The notes: generated from the letters alone by a model not told the origin. Positions 8,217 through 16,789 are shown, counted from the first letter of the stretch. The stretch: DNA of 64,000 bases from Streptomyces ferrugineus (GCF_015160855.1 NZ_CP063373.1:620001-684000); one strand, 5' to 3'. Translations and numbers: made by a program.

Positions 8217-8974
8217 GCGACAACGACAAGCCCCTCCGCAAGGGCCGTATCGCCGCCGTGGCCGGGTCCGTGCTGCTGGTGGCGGCCCTCGTCGCGGGTG
8301 TCGGGTACACCGTCGTGACCGTGCGGGACGCCGACCGGGACGCCGGTGCCCCGGTGTGGAAGCTCCCGGCCGCCGGCAAGGCCGGTGACACCAAGGCGGC
8401 GCACGCCTCCGGGCTGGCCGGGATGCTGGTGCCGTACGACACCGACGGCTGGGTCCGCGGGCCGGACCTCGGCGAGTTCGGCTCGGACGTGTCGCTCAGC
8501 GGCGCCCAGGCCGCCGCGCTGCGGCGGGAGTCGCTGAGTGATCTGCCCCGGTCGCAGCGGCGGAAGCTGGAGAAGCAGTTCGACAAGCTGCGGGTGAAGG
8601 GCATGGCCATGCGCAGCTACCTCAGCGCGGCCGGCACCGGTGGGAACGACGAGGCCGTCACCCTGTCCATCGTGCTGAGCCAGATGGGGAGCGAGGCGGC
8701 CGTCCGGAACATGGCGACGGTCCAGAGCGAGTTCCTCGAGGCCCTGGACATCTTCCGCAAGGGCCCCGAGATCAAGGGCCACGACAACGCCAAGTGCTTC
8801 CTGCCGCCCAAGGACGCCGACACCGAGCTCGACACCATGTTCTGCTCCGCGTACGTCGGAGACGTCCTGGTCACCGCCACCGCGGACGGCGAGAAGCCAC
8901 TCGACACCAAGGAGGTCGCGGTGCTGCTGCGCACCCAGCTCGACCGCATCGCCGAGCCGGGGGAAGCGGTATGA
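8213..8974 (+). CDS. Single-pass membrane protein, second of three paralogues
   Basis: A 253-residue protein starting at GTG, with a transmembrane helix at residues ~12-37 (IAAVAGSVLLVAALVAGVGY) and an external domain. GLAGMLVPYDTDGWVRGPDLG aligns with the LLxP...DGW block of its neighbours, and a later acidic region includes CFLPPKDADTE and MFCSAYVG, where two Cys residues could pair. It is coupled by a 4-base overlap upstream (GTGA) and downstream (ATGA). No enzyme motif is visible; it may be part of an envelope complex formed by the three paralogues. Confidence 0.78.
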   Translation: MSDNDKPLRKGRIAAVAGSVLLVAALVAGVGYTVVTVRDADRDAGAPVWKLPAAGKAGDTKAAHASGLAGMLVPYDTDGWVRGPDLGEFGSDVSLSGAQAAALRRESLSDLPRSQRRKLEKQFDKLRVKGMAMRSYLSAAGTGGNDEAVTLSIVLSQMGSEAAVRNMATVQSEFLEALDIFRKGPEIKGHDNAKCFLPPKDADTELDTMFCSAYVGDVLVTATADGEKPLDTKEVAVLLRTQLDRIAEPGEAV

Positions 8975-9855
8975 CCGACATGACCGGCGGGGACGACAGG
9001 ACCGGCATGACCGAGCAGCCGCCGCCCCTGATTCCCCCCATGCCCGAGGCGCCGCCCCTCATACCGCCGGCCCCGGCCGGGCCCCCGGCGCCGAAGGACC
9101 GCCGCGTCCTGCGCGCCGTGCTGCGCTGGACCGCGGCCGTCGTCGTCTTCGCGGTGGTCGGGGCGGGCACGGCGTACGGGATCACGCGGCTGGAGCGGAC
9201 GGACGTACCGGGACTGGCGACCGAGTCGGACGGGCGCTGGGAGTACCCGACGCTGACGAAGCCGCCGCTGCCCTCCGGCAGCCCGGGGCCGCTCGACGGG
9301 ACCAACACCGCCGGCACCCACCACGCCGACCTGCGCGCCCTGCTGCTGCCCGCGCCCAGGGGCGCCGAGGAGGACAGGGCGCTGCGCGGAAAGGACGGCT
9401 GGCTGGCGACCGGGGACTTCCTCGCGGAGTACCCGGACAAGGAGGAGCGCGCGGAGCTGCGGCAGCGGCTCGTCGACAGCGGGCTGCGCCATGTCGCCGC
9501 CCGCGGCTGGACCACCCAGGACGGCACCCACACCCGCGTCTACCTGCTGCACTTCGGCACCGCGGCGGTCGTGGACGACATGGTCGGCGCCCTCGCCTCG
9601 TACAACGCCCCGAACCACACCGTGCGCGGCGCCGAGGCCTTCACCCTCGACGAGGACTTCGCCGAGGCGCCCCAGCCGGACGGCACCACGCGGCTGGCCT
9701 ACGTCGAGGCCGCGCCGTCCGGTGCCGAGCAGGTGCGGCAGGCGTATGTGTCCGCCGGTGACGTCCTCGCGGTGATCGTCCAGTCCAGGAAGGGCACCGC
9801 GCACGCCGTCCCCTTCCGGCAGACGGTGATGCTGCAGACCCAGCTGCTCGGCTGA
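8971..9855 (+). CDS. Single-pass membrane protein, third of three paralogues
   Basis: A 294-residue protein with a proline-rich cytoplasmic N-terminus (PPPLIPPMPEAPPLIPP), a transmembrane helix around residues 50-72 (WTAAVVVFAVVGAGTAYG) and an external domain. DLRALLLPAPRGAEE, KDGWLATGDF and VAARGWTTQDG match the first gene of the trio. It starts inside the stop of the second gene (ATGA). The pattern of cytoplasmic proline-rich tail plus external domain suggests a scaffold or sensor, but this is inference only. Confidence 0.78.
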   Translation: MTDMTGGDDRTGMTEQPPPLIPPMPEAPPLIPPAPAGPPAPKDRRVLRAVLRWTAAVVVFAVVGAGTAYGITRLERTDVPGLATESDGRWEYPTLTKPPLPSGSPGPLDGTNTAGTHHADLRALLLPAPRGAEEDRALRGKDGWLATGDFLAEYPDKEERAELRQRLVDSGLRHVAARGWTTQDGTHTRVYLLHFGTAAVVDDMVGALASYNAPNHTVRGAEAFTLDEDFAEAPQPDGTTRLAYVEAAPSGAEQVRQAYVSAGDVLAVIVQSRKGTAHAVPFRQTVMLQTQLLG

Positions 9856-9946
9856 CCTCGCCGGGAGGGCCGGTCCCCGGCCGCGTAAGCTGGGGCCCGG
9901 CCCTGTGTACGTACCGCACAACCTCCGCTCAATCGAGGAGCACCCC

Positions 9947-10045
9947 GTGGAGATCTTCTTCGAAGCCCTGCTCGTCCTGGTCTGCGTCGGCGTCCTCGCC
10001 TTCGCCGGGCTGACCGTGAAGAAGCTGTACCAGGGCCAGCGCTGA
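9947..10045 (+). CDS. 32-residue membrane miniprotein
   Basis: A very short gene, GTG start, with GAGGAG seven bases upstream. The product MEIFFEALLVLVCVGVLAFAG... is a single transmembrane helix followed by a basic tail (LTVKKLYQGQR). The strong ribosome site and clean coding pattern argue that it is translated. It lies between the paralogous membrane-protein operon and the nitrobindin-like gene and may be co-transcribed with the latter. Function unknown. Confidence 0.65.
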   Translation: MEIFFEALLVLVCVGVLAFAGLTVKKLYQGQR

Positions 10046-10073
10046 CCGACCACTTCCAGGAAAACCTCTCCTC

Positions 10074-10649
10074 ATGATCGAGATCCCGTCCGACCTCCAC
10101 AAGGACCTCGTCCCGCTCGCCTTCCTGCTCGGCAACTGGGCGGGCGCGGGTGTGCACGACTTCCCCGGCTCCGAGAAGTGCAACTTCGGACAGGAGGTCG
10201 CCTTCACCCATGACGGCCGGGACTTCCTGGAGTACCAGTCCCACACCTGGGTGCTGGACAACGACGGGAACAAGGTCCGTCCCCTGGAGTCCGAGCACGG
10301 CTTCTGGCGCATCGACGCCGACCGCAAGGTCGAGGTGACCATGGTCCGCCACGACGGTGTCGTCGAGGTCTGGTACGGCGAGATGGCCGCCAAGAAGCCG
10401 CAGATCGACCTGGTCACGGACGCGGTGGCCCGCACGGCGGCCTCCGGCCCGTACACCGGCGGCAAGCGGCTGTACGGCTACGTCAAGAGCGACCTGATGT
10501 GGGTCGGCGAGAAGCAGACGCCGGACGTCGAGCTGCGGCCCTACATGTCGGCGCATCTGAAGAAGGTCGTCACCCCGGAGGAGGTCGAGCGCTGGGCCAA
10601 GGCCCTCCCGGACGACCTGCCGGACGACGGCATCGCCTTCTTCAAGTAG
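10074..10649 (+). CDS. Nitrobindin-like heme/FABP-fold protein
   Basis: A 191-residue cytoplasmic beta-barrel protein of the nitrobindin family (formerly DUF1794). The motif G-N-W-A-G-A-G near residue 22 and the C-terminal LRPYMSAHLKKV region, where the heme-ligand His of the family lies, are visible. Nitrobindins bind ferric heme and react with peroxynitrite/NO; direct data for the Streptomyces protein are lacking. It is followed 31 bases later by the Fur-family regulator gene on the same strand. Confidence 0.85.
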   Translation: MIEIPSDLHKDLVPLAFLLGNWAGAGVHDFPGSEKCNFGQEVAFTHDGRDFLEYQSHTWVLDNDGNKVRPLESEHGFWRIDADRKVEVTMVRHDGVVEVWYGEMAAKKPQIDLVTDAVARTAASGPYTGGKRLYGYVKSDLMWVGEKQTPDVELRPYMSAHLKKVVTPEEVERWAKALPDDLPDDGIAFFK

Positions 10650-10680
10650 GCAGCCGTTCGAGTAGCTCTAGACTTCAGGT

Positions 10681-11133
10681 GTGGTGAGCACCGACTGGAA
10701 GAGCGACCTCAGGCAGCGCGGCTACCGGCTGACGCCGCAGCGGCAACTCGTGCTCGAAGCCGTGGACACCCTGGAGCACGCGACCCCCGACGACATCCTC
10801 GTGGAAGTGCGGAAGACGGCGTCGGGGGTCAACATTTCCACCGTGTACCGGACCCTGGAGCTCCTGGAGGAGCTCGGGCTGGTCAGCCACGCCCACCTCG
10901 GGCACGGCGCGCCGACGTACCACCTGGCGGACCGCCATCACCACATCCACCTGGTCTGCCGGGACTGCACCAACGTCATCGAGGCGGATGTGTCGGTGGC
11001 CGCCGAGTTCACCGCCAAGCTCCGGCGCGAGTTCGGCTTCGACACGGACATGAAGCACTTCGCGATCTTCGGCCGCTGCGGGGACTGCGCGCTGAAGGGT
11101 GCGAACGGCAAGAGTTCAACTACCGAGTCGTAG
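10681..11133 (+). CDS. nur: Nickel-responsive Fur-family repressor Nur
   Basis: A 150-residue metal-dependent repressor. Residues 1-80 form the Fur winged helix (RGYRLTPQRQLVLEAV, STVYRTLELLEELGLV). The dimer domain contains HHHIHLVCRDC and GRCGDC, giving the His-rich metal sites and paired Cys residues. Its near-identity, from memory, to S. coelicolor Nur supports the name; Nur represses nickel uptake and the Fe superoxide dismutase gene sodF while allowing sodN in the presence of nickel. Two consecutive GTG codons can serve as start; I used the first. Confidence 0.9.
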   Translation: MVSTDWKSDLRQRGYRLTPQRQLVLEAVDTLEHATPDDILVEVRKTASGVNISTVYRTLELLEELGLVSHAHLGHGAPTYHLADRHHHIHLVCRDCTNVIEADVSVAAEFTAKLRREFGFDTDMKHFAIFGRCGDCALKGANGKSSTTES

Positions 11134-11143
11134 GCTTGTGCCC

Positions 11144-12109
11144 ATGAAGAGCCCCCTGCTGACCCTGCCCGGCGCCGTGCCCGCCGAGGGCGTGGACGAA
11201 GGCGTCGCCGCCCACTACGGCGATCTGTTCCGCGAGCAGCGCGCCCTCGCCGACGGCACCGGTTTCGTCGACCTGTCGCACCGCGGAGTCATCACCGTCT
11301 CCGGGGACGACCGGCTGAGCTGGCTGCATCTGCTGCTCACCCAGCACGTCAGCGAGCTGCCCACGGGCGAAGCCACCGAGGCGCTGATCCTCTCCGCCCA
11401 CGGCCACATCGAGCACGCGCTGTATCTGGTCGACGACGGTACGACGGTCTGGGCCCATGCCGAGCCCGGCACCCAGGAGGCGCTGCTCGCCTACCTGGAG
11501 TCGATGAAGTTCTTCTACCGGGTCGAAGTCGCCGACCGGACGGCCGAGTTCGCGGTGGTGCACCTGCCCGCGGGGTCGATCGCGGAGGTGCCGGAGGGCG
11601 TCGTCGTACGGGAGACGCCGTACGGCCGTGACCTGTTCCTCCCCCGCCCCGACCTGGAGTCGTACGCCGAGAAGGCCGGCCCGCCGGCCGGAATCCTCGC
11701 CCACGAGGCCCTGCGCGTCGAGCACCACCGCCCCCGCCTCGGCTTCGAGACCGACCACCGCACCATTCCGCACGAGCTGGGCTGGATCGGCACCGCGGTG
11801 CATCTGCAGAAGGGCTGCTATCGCGGCCAGGAGACGGTCGCCCGGGTCCAGAACCTCGGCAAGCCCCCGCGCCGTCTGGTCTTTCTGCACCTGGACGGCA
11901 GCGAGGTCCATCTGCCGCCCCACGGCACCGGGATCCACCTCGCGGACGAGGGCCCCGACGGCCGCAAGATCGGCTTCATCACGACGTCCGTACGCCACCA
12001 CGAGCTGGGCCCGGTCGCGCTCGCGCTGGTGAAGCGGAACGTGGCCGTGGACGCGAGGCTCCTGGCCGGAGAGACGGCGGCGGCGCAGGAAGTGGTCGTC
12101 GAGCCGTAG
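11144..12109 (+). CDS. ygfZ: Folate-binding YgfZ/GcvT-like protein
   Basis: A 321-residue protein with the GcvT fold. The YgfZ signature K-G-C-Y-x-G-Q-E is present (LQKGCYRGQETVAR, with the functional Cys), together with the GLGWIGT-like ELGWIGTAVH lead-in. YgfZ uses tetrahydrofolate and assists assembly or repair of iron-sulfur cluster enzymes such as MiaB. There is no glycine-cleavage operon around it, which favours YgfZ over GcvT. The ATG lies ten bases after the nur stop, suggesting co-transcription with the metalloregulator. Confidence 0.92.
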   Translation: MKSPLLTLPGAVPAEGVDEGVAAHYGDLFREQRALADGTGFVDLSHRGVITVSGDDRLSWLHLLLTQHVSELPTGEATEALILSAHGHIEHALYLVDDGTTVWAHAEPGTQEALLAYLESMKFFYRVEVADRTAEFAVVHLPAGSIAEVPEGVVVRETPYGRDLFLPRPDLESYAEKAGPPAGILAHEALRVEHHRPRLGFETDHRTIPHELGWIGTAVHLQKGCYRGQETVARVQNLGKPPRRLVFLHLDGSEVHLPPHGTGIHLADEGPDGRKIGFITTSVRHHELGPVALALVKRNVAVDARLLAGETAAAQEVVVEP

Positions 12110-12116
12110 CCGTGCG

Positions 12117-12542
12117 CTAGATCTCCAGCAGCACCGTGAACGGGCCGTCGTTCGTGAGCGAGACCCGCATCTTGGCTCCGAACCGGCCCGTCGCCACGGT
12201 CGCGCCCAGGCCGCGCAGTTGGGCGACCACTTCCTCGACGAGCGGCTCGGCGACATCGCCGGGGGCGGCGGCGTTCCAGGTGGGCCTGCGGCCCTTGCGC
12301 GCATCGCCGTAGAGGGTGAACTGGCTGATGACGAGGAGCGGGGCGGCGATGTCGCTGCACGACTTCTCGTCGTCCAGCATGCGGATCGACCAGAGTTTGC
12401 GGGCGAGTTGGGCGGCCTTCTCCTTGGTGTCCTCATGGGTCACTCCGACGAGGACGCACAGCCCTTCGCCGCTGATCTCCCCGACGGTCTCACCGTCCAC
12501 GACGACACTCGCGCCGTCCACTCTCTGCACCACAGCTCGCAT
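12117..12542 (-). CDS. dtd: D-aminoacyl-tRNA deacylase
   Basis: A 141-residue cytoplasmic enzyme that hydrolyses D-amino acids wrongly attached to tRNA (also glycyl-tRNA-Ala). Family motifs are clear: MRAVVQRV at the start, SQFTLYGD (the S-Q-x-x-L catalytic block) and the cross-subunit [10 protein letters not shown] end with the Gly-cis-Pro-like signature region. Length is normal. It converges on ygfZ with seven bases between stops. Confidence 0.95.
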   Translation of the reverse strand: MRAVVQRVDGASVVVDGETVGEISGEGLCVLVGVTHEDTKEKAAQLARKLWSIRMLDDEKSCSDIAAPLLVISQFTLYGDARKGRRPTWNAAAPGDVAEPLVEEVVAQLRGLGATVATGRFGAKMRVSLTNDGPFTVLLEI

Positions 12543-12711
12543 GCCGCCATCATGCCGGGTGGGGGCGAGTACTCGGTAAGGGGCTTCCAAGGGGCTTCAT
12601 TTTGGAGCCCTAAGCACCCATCTGGGGCTGTTCACGGGCACTCGGTCACATAGCGGCCCTTTGGGATGGCACGATGCTCCCACACGCCGGTCGAGGGGAC
12701 GGTAGAGGCAC

Positions 12712-13335
12712 ATGAGCACACCGAGTACCGGGCAGCCGCCTGGGGCTGTCGTGCTGACCCAAGCGGGCCAGCCGACCGCCCTCAGGCCGCCCACACAGCG
12801 CACCGCCGACGATCCGGGTCCGGGCCCGCACGCACGGCTGCCGGTGGAACCGCCCGAGCGGGACCTGACCGTGCTCAGCCTGCCGGAACTGCGCACCCTG
12901 CGGCGGGACGCCCAGCGCGACGAGGCGGACCTGAGTTATGTACGGCGACTGCTGCAGGGCCGGATCGACATCCTGCGGGCGGAACTCGCGCGCCGCTCTC
13001 CCGCGGGCGCGGCGTCGGTCGTGGACCGCCTCCCGGAGATCCTCACCGACGCCCCGGCCCGCCACCGCTCCTCGGCCCGTCATGTGACGCTGGGCACCCC
13101 GCAGAGCGAGGAGTACCGGCGGCTGGCGTCGGAGATGCTGGCCGAGGTGGAACTGTCGGACCTGGCCGCCCGTACGGACGCCGAGCTGAACACCGCGATG
13201 GGACGACTCGTGCGCTACGAGCACGAGGTGTCGGGCCGCCGCCAGACGCTGCAACGCACGACCGACGAGTGCAGCGCGGAGATCGCCCGCCGCTACCGAG
13301 ACGGCGAGGCCCAGGTGGACGACCTGCTGACGTAG
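12712..13335 (+). CDS. rsiG: RsiG, c-di-GMP-dependent anti-sigma factor of WhiG
   Basis: A 207-residue protein. After a disordered ~50-residue start come two coiled-coil helices, each carrying the motif E-x3-S-x2-R-x3-Q-x3-D exactly: E71-S75-R78-Q82-D86 and E170-S174-R177-Q181-D185. This repeat is the documented c-di-GMP-binding signature of Streptomyces RsiG, which, loaded with a c-di-GMP dimer, holds the sporulation sigma factor WhiG inactive. The match is strong enough to name the gene. It is monocistronic here, and WhiG is not in the window. A long repeat-filled spacer follows the stop. Confidence 0.93.
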   Translation: MSTPSTGQPPGAVVLTQAGQPTALRPPTQRTADDPGPGPHARLPVEPPERDLTVLSLPELRTLRRDAQRDEADLSYVRRLLQGRIDILRAELARRSPAGAASVVDRLPEILTDAPARHRSSARHVTLGTPQSEEYRRLASEMLAEVELSDLAARTDAELNTAMGRLVRYEHEVSGRRQTLQRTTDECSAEIARRYRDGEAQVDDLLT

Positions 13336-13368
13336 CAGTACGCCTCGACGCCGGTCGGCGCCCTCCGA

Positions 13369-13640
13369 CCCGTCCGGCGCCCGAGGACATGCCCTCACCG
13401 TCCGCAGCCCCCACCCACCCGCTGAGGGCGCCTCCTTTCGGCGCCGGTCGCCGCCTTCCAGCCCGTCCGGCGCCCGAGGACATGCCCTCACCGTCCCGAG
13501 CCCCCACCCACCCGCTGGGCGTCACCTTTCAACGCCGGCCCGCACCTCTCAGCCCGTCCGGCGTTTGAGGACAAGGCCCCTTCAGGGCCGGAGCGGGTCT
13601 GGGGCGGCAGCCCCAGCGGGGGTCGAGGGGCAGCGCCCCT
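13369..13640. repeat. Three tandem copies of a ~92-base intergenic repeat
   Basis: The unit CCGTCCGGCGCCCGAGGACATG recurs with starts near 13371, 13464 and 13555, a spacing of about 92 bases. Units 1 and 2 share most of their length (ending ...CCCACCCACCCGCTG); unit 3 diverges into GTCCGGCGTTTGAGGACAAGG followed by a hairpin-like GGTCTGGGGCGGCAGCCCCAG. This last form resembles a dispersed intergenic element common in Streptomyces. The 384-base gap between rsiG and the acetyltransferase gene otherwise holds nothing I recognise as a gene. Confidence 0.75.
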
Positions 13641-13719
13641 GGGGATGGGACGGGTAGGGGCGGCGGGGGCGAGGAAAAACTCGGCGACACCCCCGCGGCC
13701 GCCCACCTACCGTGGCCCC

Positions 13720-14979
13720 ATGACCCGCCCCGAACCCCACATCGACGTCCGCCCCATCACCGTGGCCGACATCCCCGACTGGATCCGGGCCCTGAACACC
13801 GGCTTCCTGCGCACCCCCGACGTCACCGAGACGGAAATCGCGGACCGGGCGTCGTACCTGGAACCCACCCGCACCCTCGGCGCCTACGACGCCGGCCGCT
13901 GCGTGGCCACCTTCCGCTCCTTCGCCCAGCAGCTCACCGCGGTCGGCGGCACCCCCGTCCAGGCCGACGCCATCTCCAACGTCACCGTCAGCCCCACCCA
14001 CCGCCGCCGAGGCCTCCTCACCCGGATGATGGCCCACGACCTCGCCGCGGCGAAGGAGAGGGGCGACGTCGTGGCGACCCTGATCGCCGCCGAGTACCCG
14101 ATCTACGGCCGCTACGGCTTCGGCCCGGCCACCTGGACCGCCCAGTGGACCGTCGACGTCCACCGCACCGGCCTCGACCCGAGATGGTCCGGCCCCGACG
14201 ACGGCGGCCGTATCGACCTCGTGGACGGCGCGGACGTCCGCAAGCTCGGCCCGGAGCTGCACGAGCGGGTGCGCCGCGCCCAGCCGGGTGCCGTCGACCG
14301 GGACGAGAGGTGGTGGCAGACCAACACCGGAGCGCTGCGCCCGGACAGGTCCCCGTGGACGGAGCCGTTCTTCGCCGTGTACCGCTCGGCGGCCGGCGAG
14401 GTCGAGGGCATGGTGTCGTACAAGGCGGACGACCACTGGGGCGACGGCAAGCAGCCGCTCAACACGGCCACCGTCAACTGGCTGAGCGCCACGACCCCGG
14501 CCGCCGAACGCGCCCTGTGGCGCTACCTGTGCTCGATCGACTGGATCGCCACGGTGAAGAGCGACTGGCGGGCCCCCGACGACCTGCTGCCCTTCGTCCT
14601 CCCCGACCCCCGGGCCGCCATGATCACATCGCTGGCCGACTGGCTGTGGGTGCGGGTCCTGGACGTCGTACGGGCTCTGGAGGCGCGTACCTACGGCGGG
14701 GAGGGCGTTCTGGTGCTGGAGGTCGTGGACCGGTCGGGCCTCAGCGGCGGGCGGTACCGGCTGGAGGCGGCCGCGGACGGGGCGTCCTGCACGCCGACCA
14801 CGGCCACCGCCGACCTCACCCTCGACGTCGCCGAACTGGGCACGCTGTGGCTCGGCGACGAGTCCGCCGTACGGCTCGCGGCGCTGGGGCGGGTGCGGGA
14901 AGAACGAGCGGGCGCCGCCCGGGTGGCCGACGCCCTGCTGCGTACGTCCAGGCGACCTTGGTGCCCGGACATCTTCTGA
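13720..14979 (+). CDS. Eis-like GNAT N-acetyltransferase
   Basis: A 419-residue cytoplasmic acetyltransferase of the Eis family (two GNAT domains plus a sterol-carrier-like C-terminal domain). The acetyl-CoA loop is [17 protein letters not shown] near residues 88-104; [14 protein letters not shown] is the Eis-family motif after it; the protein ends in PDIF, where the terminal carboxylate acts as catalytic base in Eis. Eis enzymes acetylate amines including aminoglycosides, but the natural substrate here is unknown. It has its own ATG after the repeat array. Confidence 0.9.
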   Translation: MTRPEPHIDVRPITVADIPDWIRALNTGFLRTPDVTETEIADRASYLEPTRTLGAYDAGRCVATFRSFAQQLTAVGGTPVQADAISNVTVSPTHRRRGLLTRMMAHDLAAAKERGDVVATLIAAEYPIYGRYGFGPATWTAQWTVDVHRTGLDPRWSGPDDGGRIDLVDGADVRKLGPELHERVRRAQPGAVDRDERWWQTNTGALRPDRSPWTEPFFAVYRSAAGEVEGMVSYKADDHWGDGKQPLNTATVNWLSATTPAAERALWRYLCSIDWIATVKSDWRAPDDLLPFVLPDPRAAMITSLADWLWVRVLDVVRALEARTYGGEGVLVLEVVDRSGLSGGRYRLEAAADGASCTPTTATADLTLDVAELGTLWLGDESAVRLAALGRVREERAGAARVADALLRTSRRPWCPDIF

Positions 14980-15105
14980 CACTCCTCTCTGCCGACGACA
15001 GGTCTGCTCATCCGTAGCGAGCTGTGCGGTTGTTGTTCAGTTGTGGCTGTGCGAGTCGCTGACACTGTTCGGTTGTCGCTGTTCAGTTGTGACTGTGCCG
15101 ACCGA

Positions 15106-15140
15106 CCGGGCTCCCGGCTCCCCTCCGGAAGGGAGCCCGG
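15106..15140 (-). terminator. Terminator of the small membrane-protein gene
   Basis: A perfect 10-bp inverted repeat, CCGGGCTCCC and GGGAGCCCGG, with a 15-base loop. It lies seven bases beyond the stop of the minus-strand gene. Confidence 0.7.
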
Positions 15141-15146
15141 ACGGTG

Positions 15147-15326
15147 CTAGTGGGCGAGCAGCATGACGAGGATCACCGCGCCGATGCCGCCGATCATGGT
15201 GTTCTTGGCCTTGATGCCGATGGTCAGGGCGAGGAAGGCGATGATGCCCATCGGCCCGTACTTCCACTGGATGAGTTGTTCGAATCCAATGACGAGCGCG
15301 GCGACGGCGAGGTAGACGAGCGGCAT
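15147..15326 (-). CDS. 59-residue two-helix membrane protein (copy 1 of 3)
   Basis: A small gene with an AAGGAG ribosome site. The product begins MPLVYLAVAALVIGFEQ and has two transmembrane helices separated by LIQWKYGPMGIIAF...IGIKAKN. The pattern EQ-x2-QWKYG...TIGIKAK is shared with the copy at 16454-16642, and a more divergent relative lies at 18414-18596. Each copy is transcribed away from a GntR regulator gene. No function is known; the conserved charged loop suggests interaction with a partner protein or metabolite export. Confidence 0.8.
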   Translation of the reverse strand: MPLVYLAVAALVIGFEQLIQWKYGPMGIIAFLALTIGIKAKNTMIGGIGAVILVMLLAH

Positions 15327-15403
15327 GCTGGTCTCCTTCGGTGACGATGGTCGACAGAACCGACCCTTGTGGCCAACCCTCCTGAAGTTTGACCATGTTG
15401 CTT

Positions 15404-15420
15404 AAGTTGGCGACCAACTT
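15404..15420. promoter_or_regulatory. AAGTTGG-CGA-CCAACTT palindrome, candidate GntR operator
   Basis: A perfect 7-bp inverted repeat with a 3-base centre lies between the divergent membrane-protein and GntR genes. The same half-site (CCAACT/AAGTTG) recurs upstream of the next GntR gene, so this is a good candidate for the shared operator. Confidence 0.55.
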
Positions 15421-15494
15421 CACTGTACTTATGACCGCCTGGAAGCGTCTTATAACCACCATCCCTGGAACTGCCCAAAGATGGCGGGAAGTTG

Positions 15495-15507
15495 TAATGT
15501 TTGGTCG
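15495..15507 (+). promoter_or_regulatory. -10 element TAATGT for a leaderless GntR mRNA
   Basis: TAATGT ends six bases before the GTG at 15507. The string GTTTGGTCGTG that follows is identical upstream of the second GntR gene. This spacing predicts transcription starting at the start codon itself. Confidence 0.55.
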
Positions 15508-16412
15508 TGGAGCCGAAACACGCCTCCGCCAATGGGCGGAAGAGTTCACAGCGGCCACAGAAGTCACATCGGGAGGTGGCCGACGAGCTGCGCGCCCGGA
15601 TCACCTCGGGCGAGTTGCGGCCTGGCCAGCGCATGCCCACCCAGGCCAGGCTGGCGGACGAGTTCGGCGTCGAGCGCGGAGCCGTACGGCAGGCGCTGCG
15701 CATCCTGCAGTCCGAGCACCTGCTCACCAATGTGTCCAAGGGTGCCCCGGCGACCGTCGCCCCCGACCTCGGCAAGGCGCTGACCGGCCCCGGAGCCCCG
15801 CCGGCGCCCACCATGGTGGCCCTCGGCCCGCGTATCGCGTCCGCCTTCGCGGCCCCGCACGTCGAGATCGACGCCCTGTGCCTCACCTCGGTCTCCCTCA
15901 CCCTGGCCATCGGCGAGCCGCTCCGTCAGATCCACGCCGGGCAGCTGAAACCGGCCAAGGTCGACGTCCGGGTGCTGCTGCCCAGCCGTGACATCCCGCT
16001 CGCCTTTCCGACGCCGGTGGCGGGTTCGGCCGACGACGACCCCGTCCACCAGCGCTGGCTGGCGATGCGCAACGCCCAGGGGCAGGTGCTCCGGCACAAC
16101 CTGCTGGCGCTGCGCTCCACGCACGGCATCGATGTGCAGGTCACCTTCCGCGCGCTGCCGTTCACGCCGCCGGTGAAGCTGTACCTGCTCAACAGCACGG
16201 AGGCGCTGTTCGCCTACTACACGCTCAGCCGCCGTGAGGTGGAGATCGGGCAGCGGCAGCTGGAGATGTACGACGCCCCGGGCATCCAGTCCATGCTGTT
16301 CGCCTTCGAGCAGGGGGCCGGGCTGCGGGACATGACGTTCGTGGAGCAGTCCCATGTGTGGTTCAACGCACTGTGGGAGACGATCAGTTCGGAGCTGCTG
16401 CTCTCGAGCTGA
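15507..16412 (+). CDS. DevA-type GntR-family regulator (paralogue, possibly devE)
   Basis: A 301-residue DNA-binding protein. The GntR winged helix covers residues ~25-90 (ADELRARITSGELRPGQRMPTQARLADEFGVERGAVRQALRIL). The C-terminal domain is of the DevA type: it includes LLPSRDIPLAFP, DDDPVHQRWLAMRNAQGQVLRHNL and RALPFTPPVKLYLLN and is not the FadR or HutC effector fold. About 60% of residues match the next GntR protein, judged by eye. In S. coelicolor a GntR protein of this family, DevA, is needed for aerial growth, and a linked paralogue exists. I chose the GTG just after the conserved -10; the mRNA looks leaderless. Confidence 0.88.
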   Translation: MEPKHASANGRKSSQRPQKSHREVADELRARITSGELRPGQRMPTQARLADEFGVERGAVRQALRILQSEHLLTNVSKGAPATVAPDLGKALTGPGAPPAPTMVALGPRIASAFAAPHVEIDALCLTSVSLTLAIGEPLRQIHAGQLKPAKVDVRVLLPSRDIPLAFPTPVAGSADDDPVHQRWLAMRNAQGQVLRHNLLALRSTHGIDVQVTFRALPFTPPVKLYLLNSTEALFAYYTLSRREVEIGQRQLEMYDAPGIQSMLFAFEQGAGLRDMTFVEQSHVWFNALWETISSELLLSS

Positions 16413-16453
16413 TCATCCCCCACAGCGTTTGATCAGGGTGTTTGCCGCTTGGA

Positions 16454-16642
16454 TCATAGGGCGGGCCCCGAGACGAGGATCGCGAGGACGACGGCCCCGA
16501 TGGAACTCACGGCCGGGCTCTTGGCCTTGATGCCTATGGTGAGCAGCAGCAGGCCGATGATGCCGGTGGCGCCGTACTTCCACTGGAGGGTCTGTTCGAC
16601 GCCGACGACGAAGACGGCGGAGAGGAGTGCGAGGACGGGCAT
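16454..16642 (-). CDS. 62-residue two-helix membrane protein (copy 2 of 3)
   Basis: Begins MPVLALLSAVFVVGVEQTLQ with an AAGGAGG ribosome site. It has two transmembrane helices and the shared core EQ-x2-QWKYG-x-x-GIIGLLLLTIGIKAK. It is clearly a paralogue of the protein at 15147-15326 and, like it, sits head-to-head with a GntR regulator gene, so the pair was duplicated as a unit. Function unknown. Confidence 0.85.
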   Translation of the reverse strand: MPVLALLSAVFVVGVEQTLQWKYGATGIIGLLLLTIGIKAKSPAVSSIGAVVLAILVSGPAL

Positions 16643-16688
16643 CGGTGTTTCCTCCTTCGGGCTTCTGGGGATGGAAGGATTACTTCCG

Positions 16689-16726
16689 CCAACTCAACCA
16701 ACTTGACGCCAACTCTGACTAAGTTG
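16689..16726. promoter_or_regulatory. Cluster of CCAACT/AAGTTG half-sites upstream of devA
   Basis: CCAACT occurs at 16689, 16698 and 16709 and AAGTTG at 16721, four half-sites in 38 bases. The half-site matches the palindrome ahead of the first GntR gene. DevA of S. coelicolor is reported to bind its own promoter region, so this is a plausible binding site. Confidence 0.5.
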
Positions 16727-16789
16727 TCCCCACTTGGCCCCCACCTTGAAACAAGGCGCCAACAACTCCCGCTAGATGGATGTGAGTTG

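Noticed and set aside
15278..15287. GTTCGAATCC, resembling a tRNA T-loop
   Set aside because: No acceptor stem or anticodon arm can be folded around it, and it lies inside a small membrane-protein gene. I found no tRNA or rRNA gene in the window.
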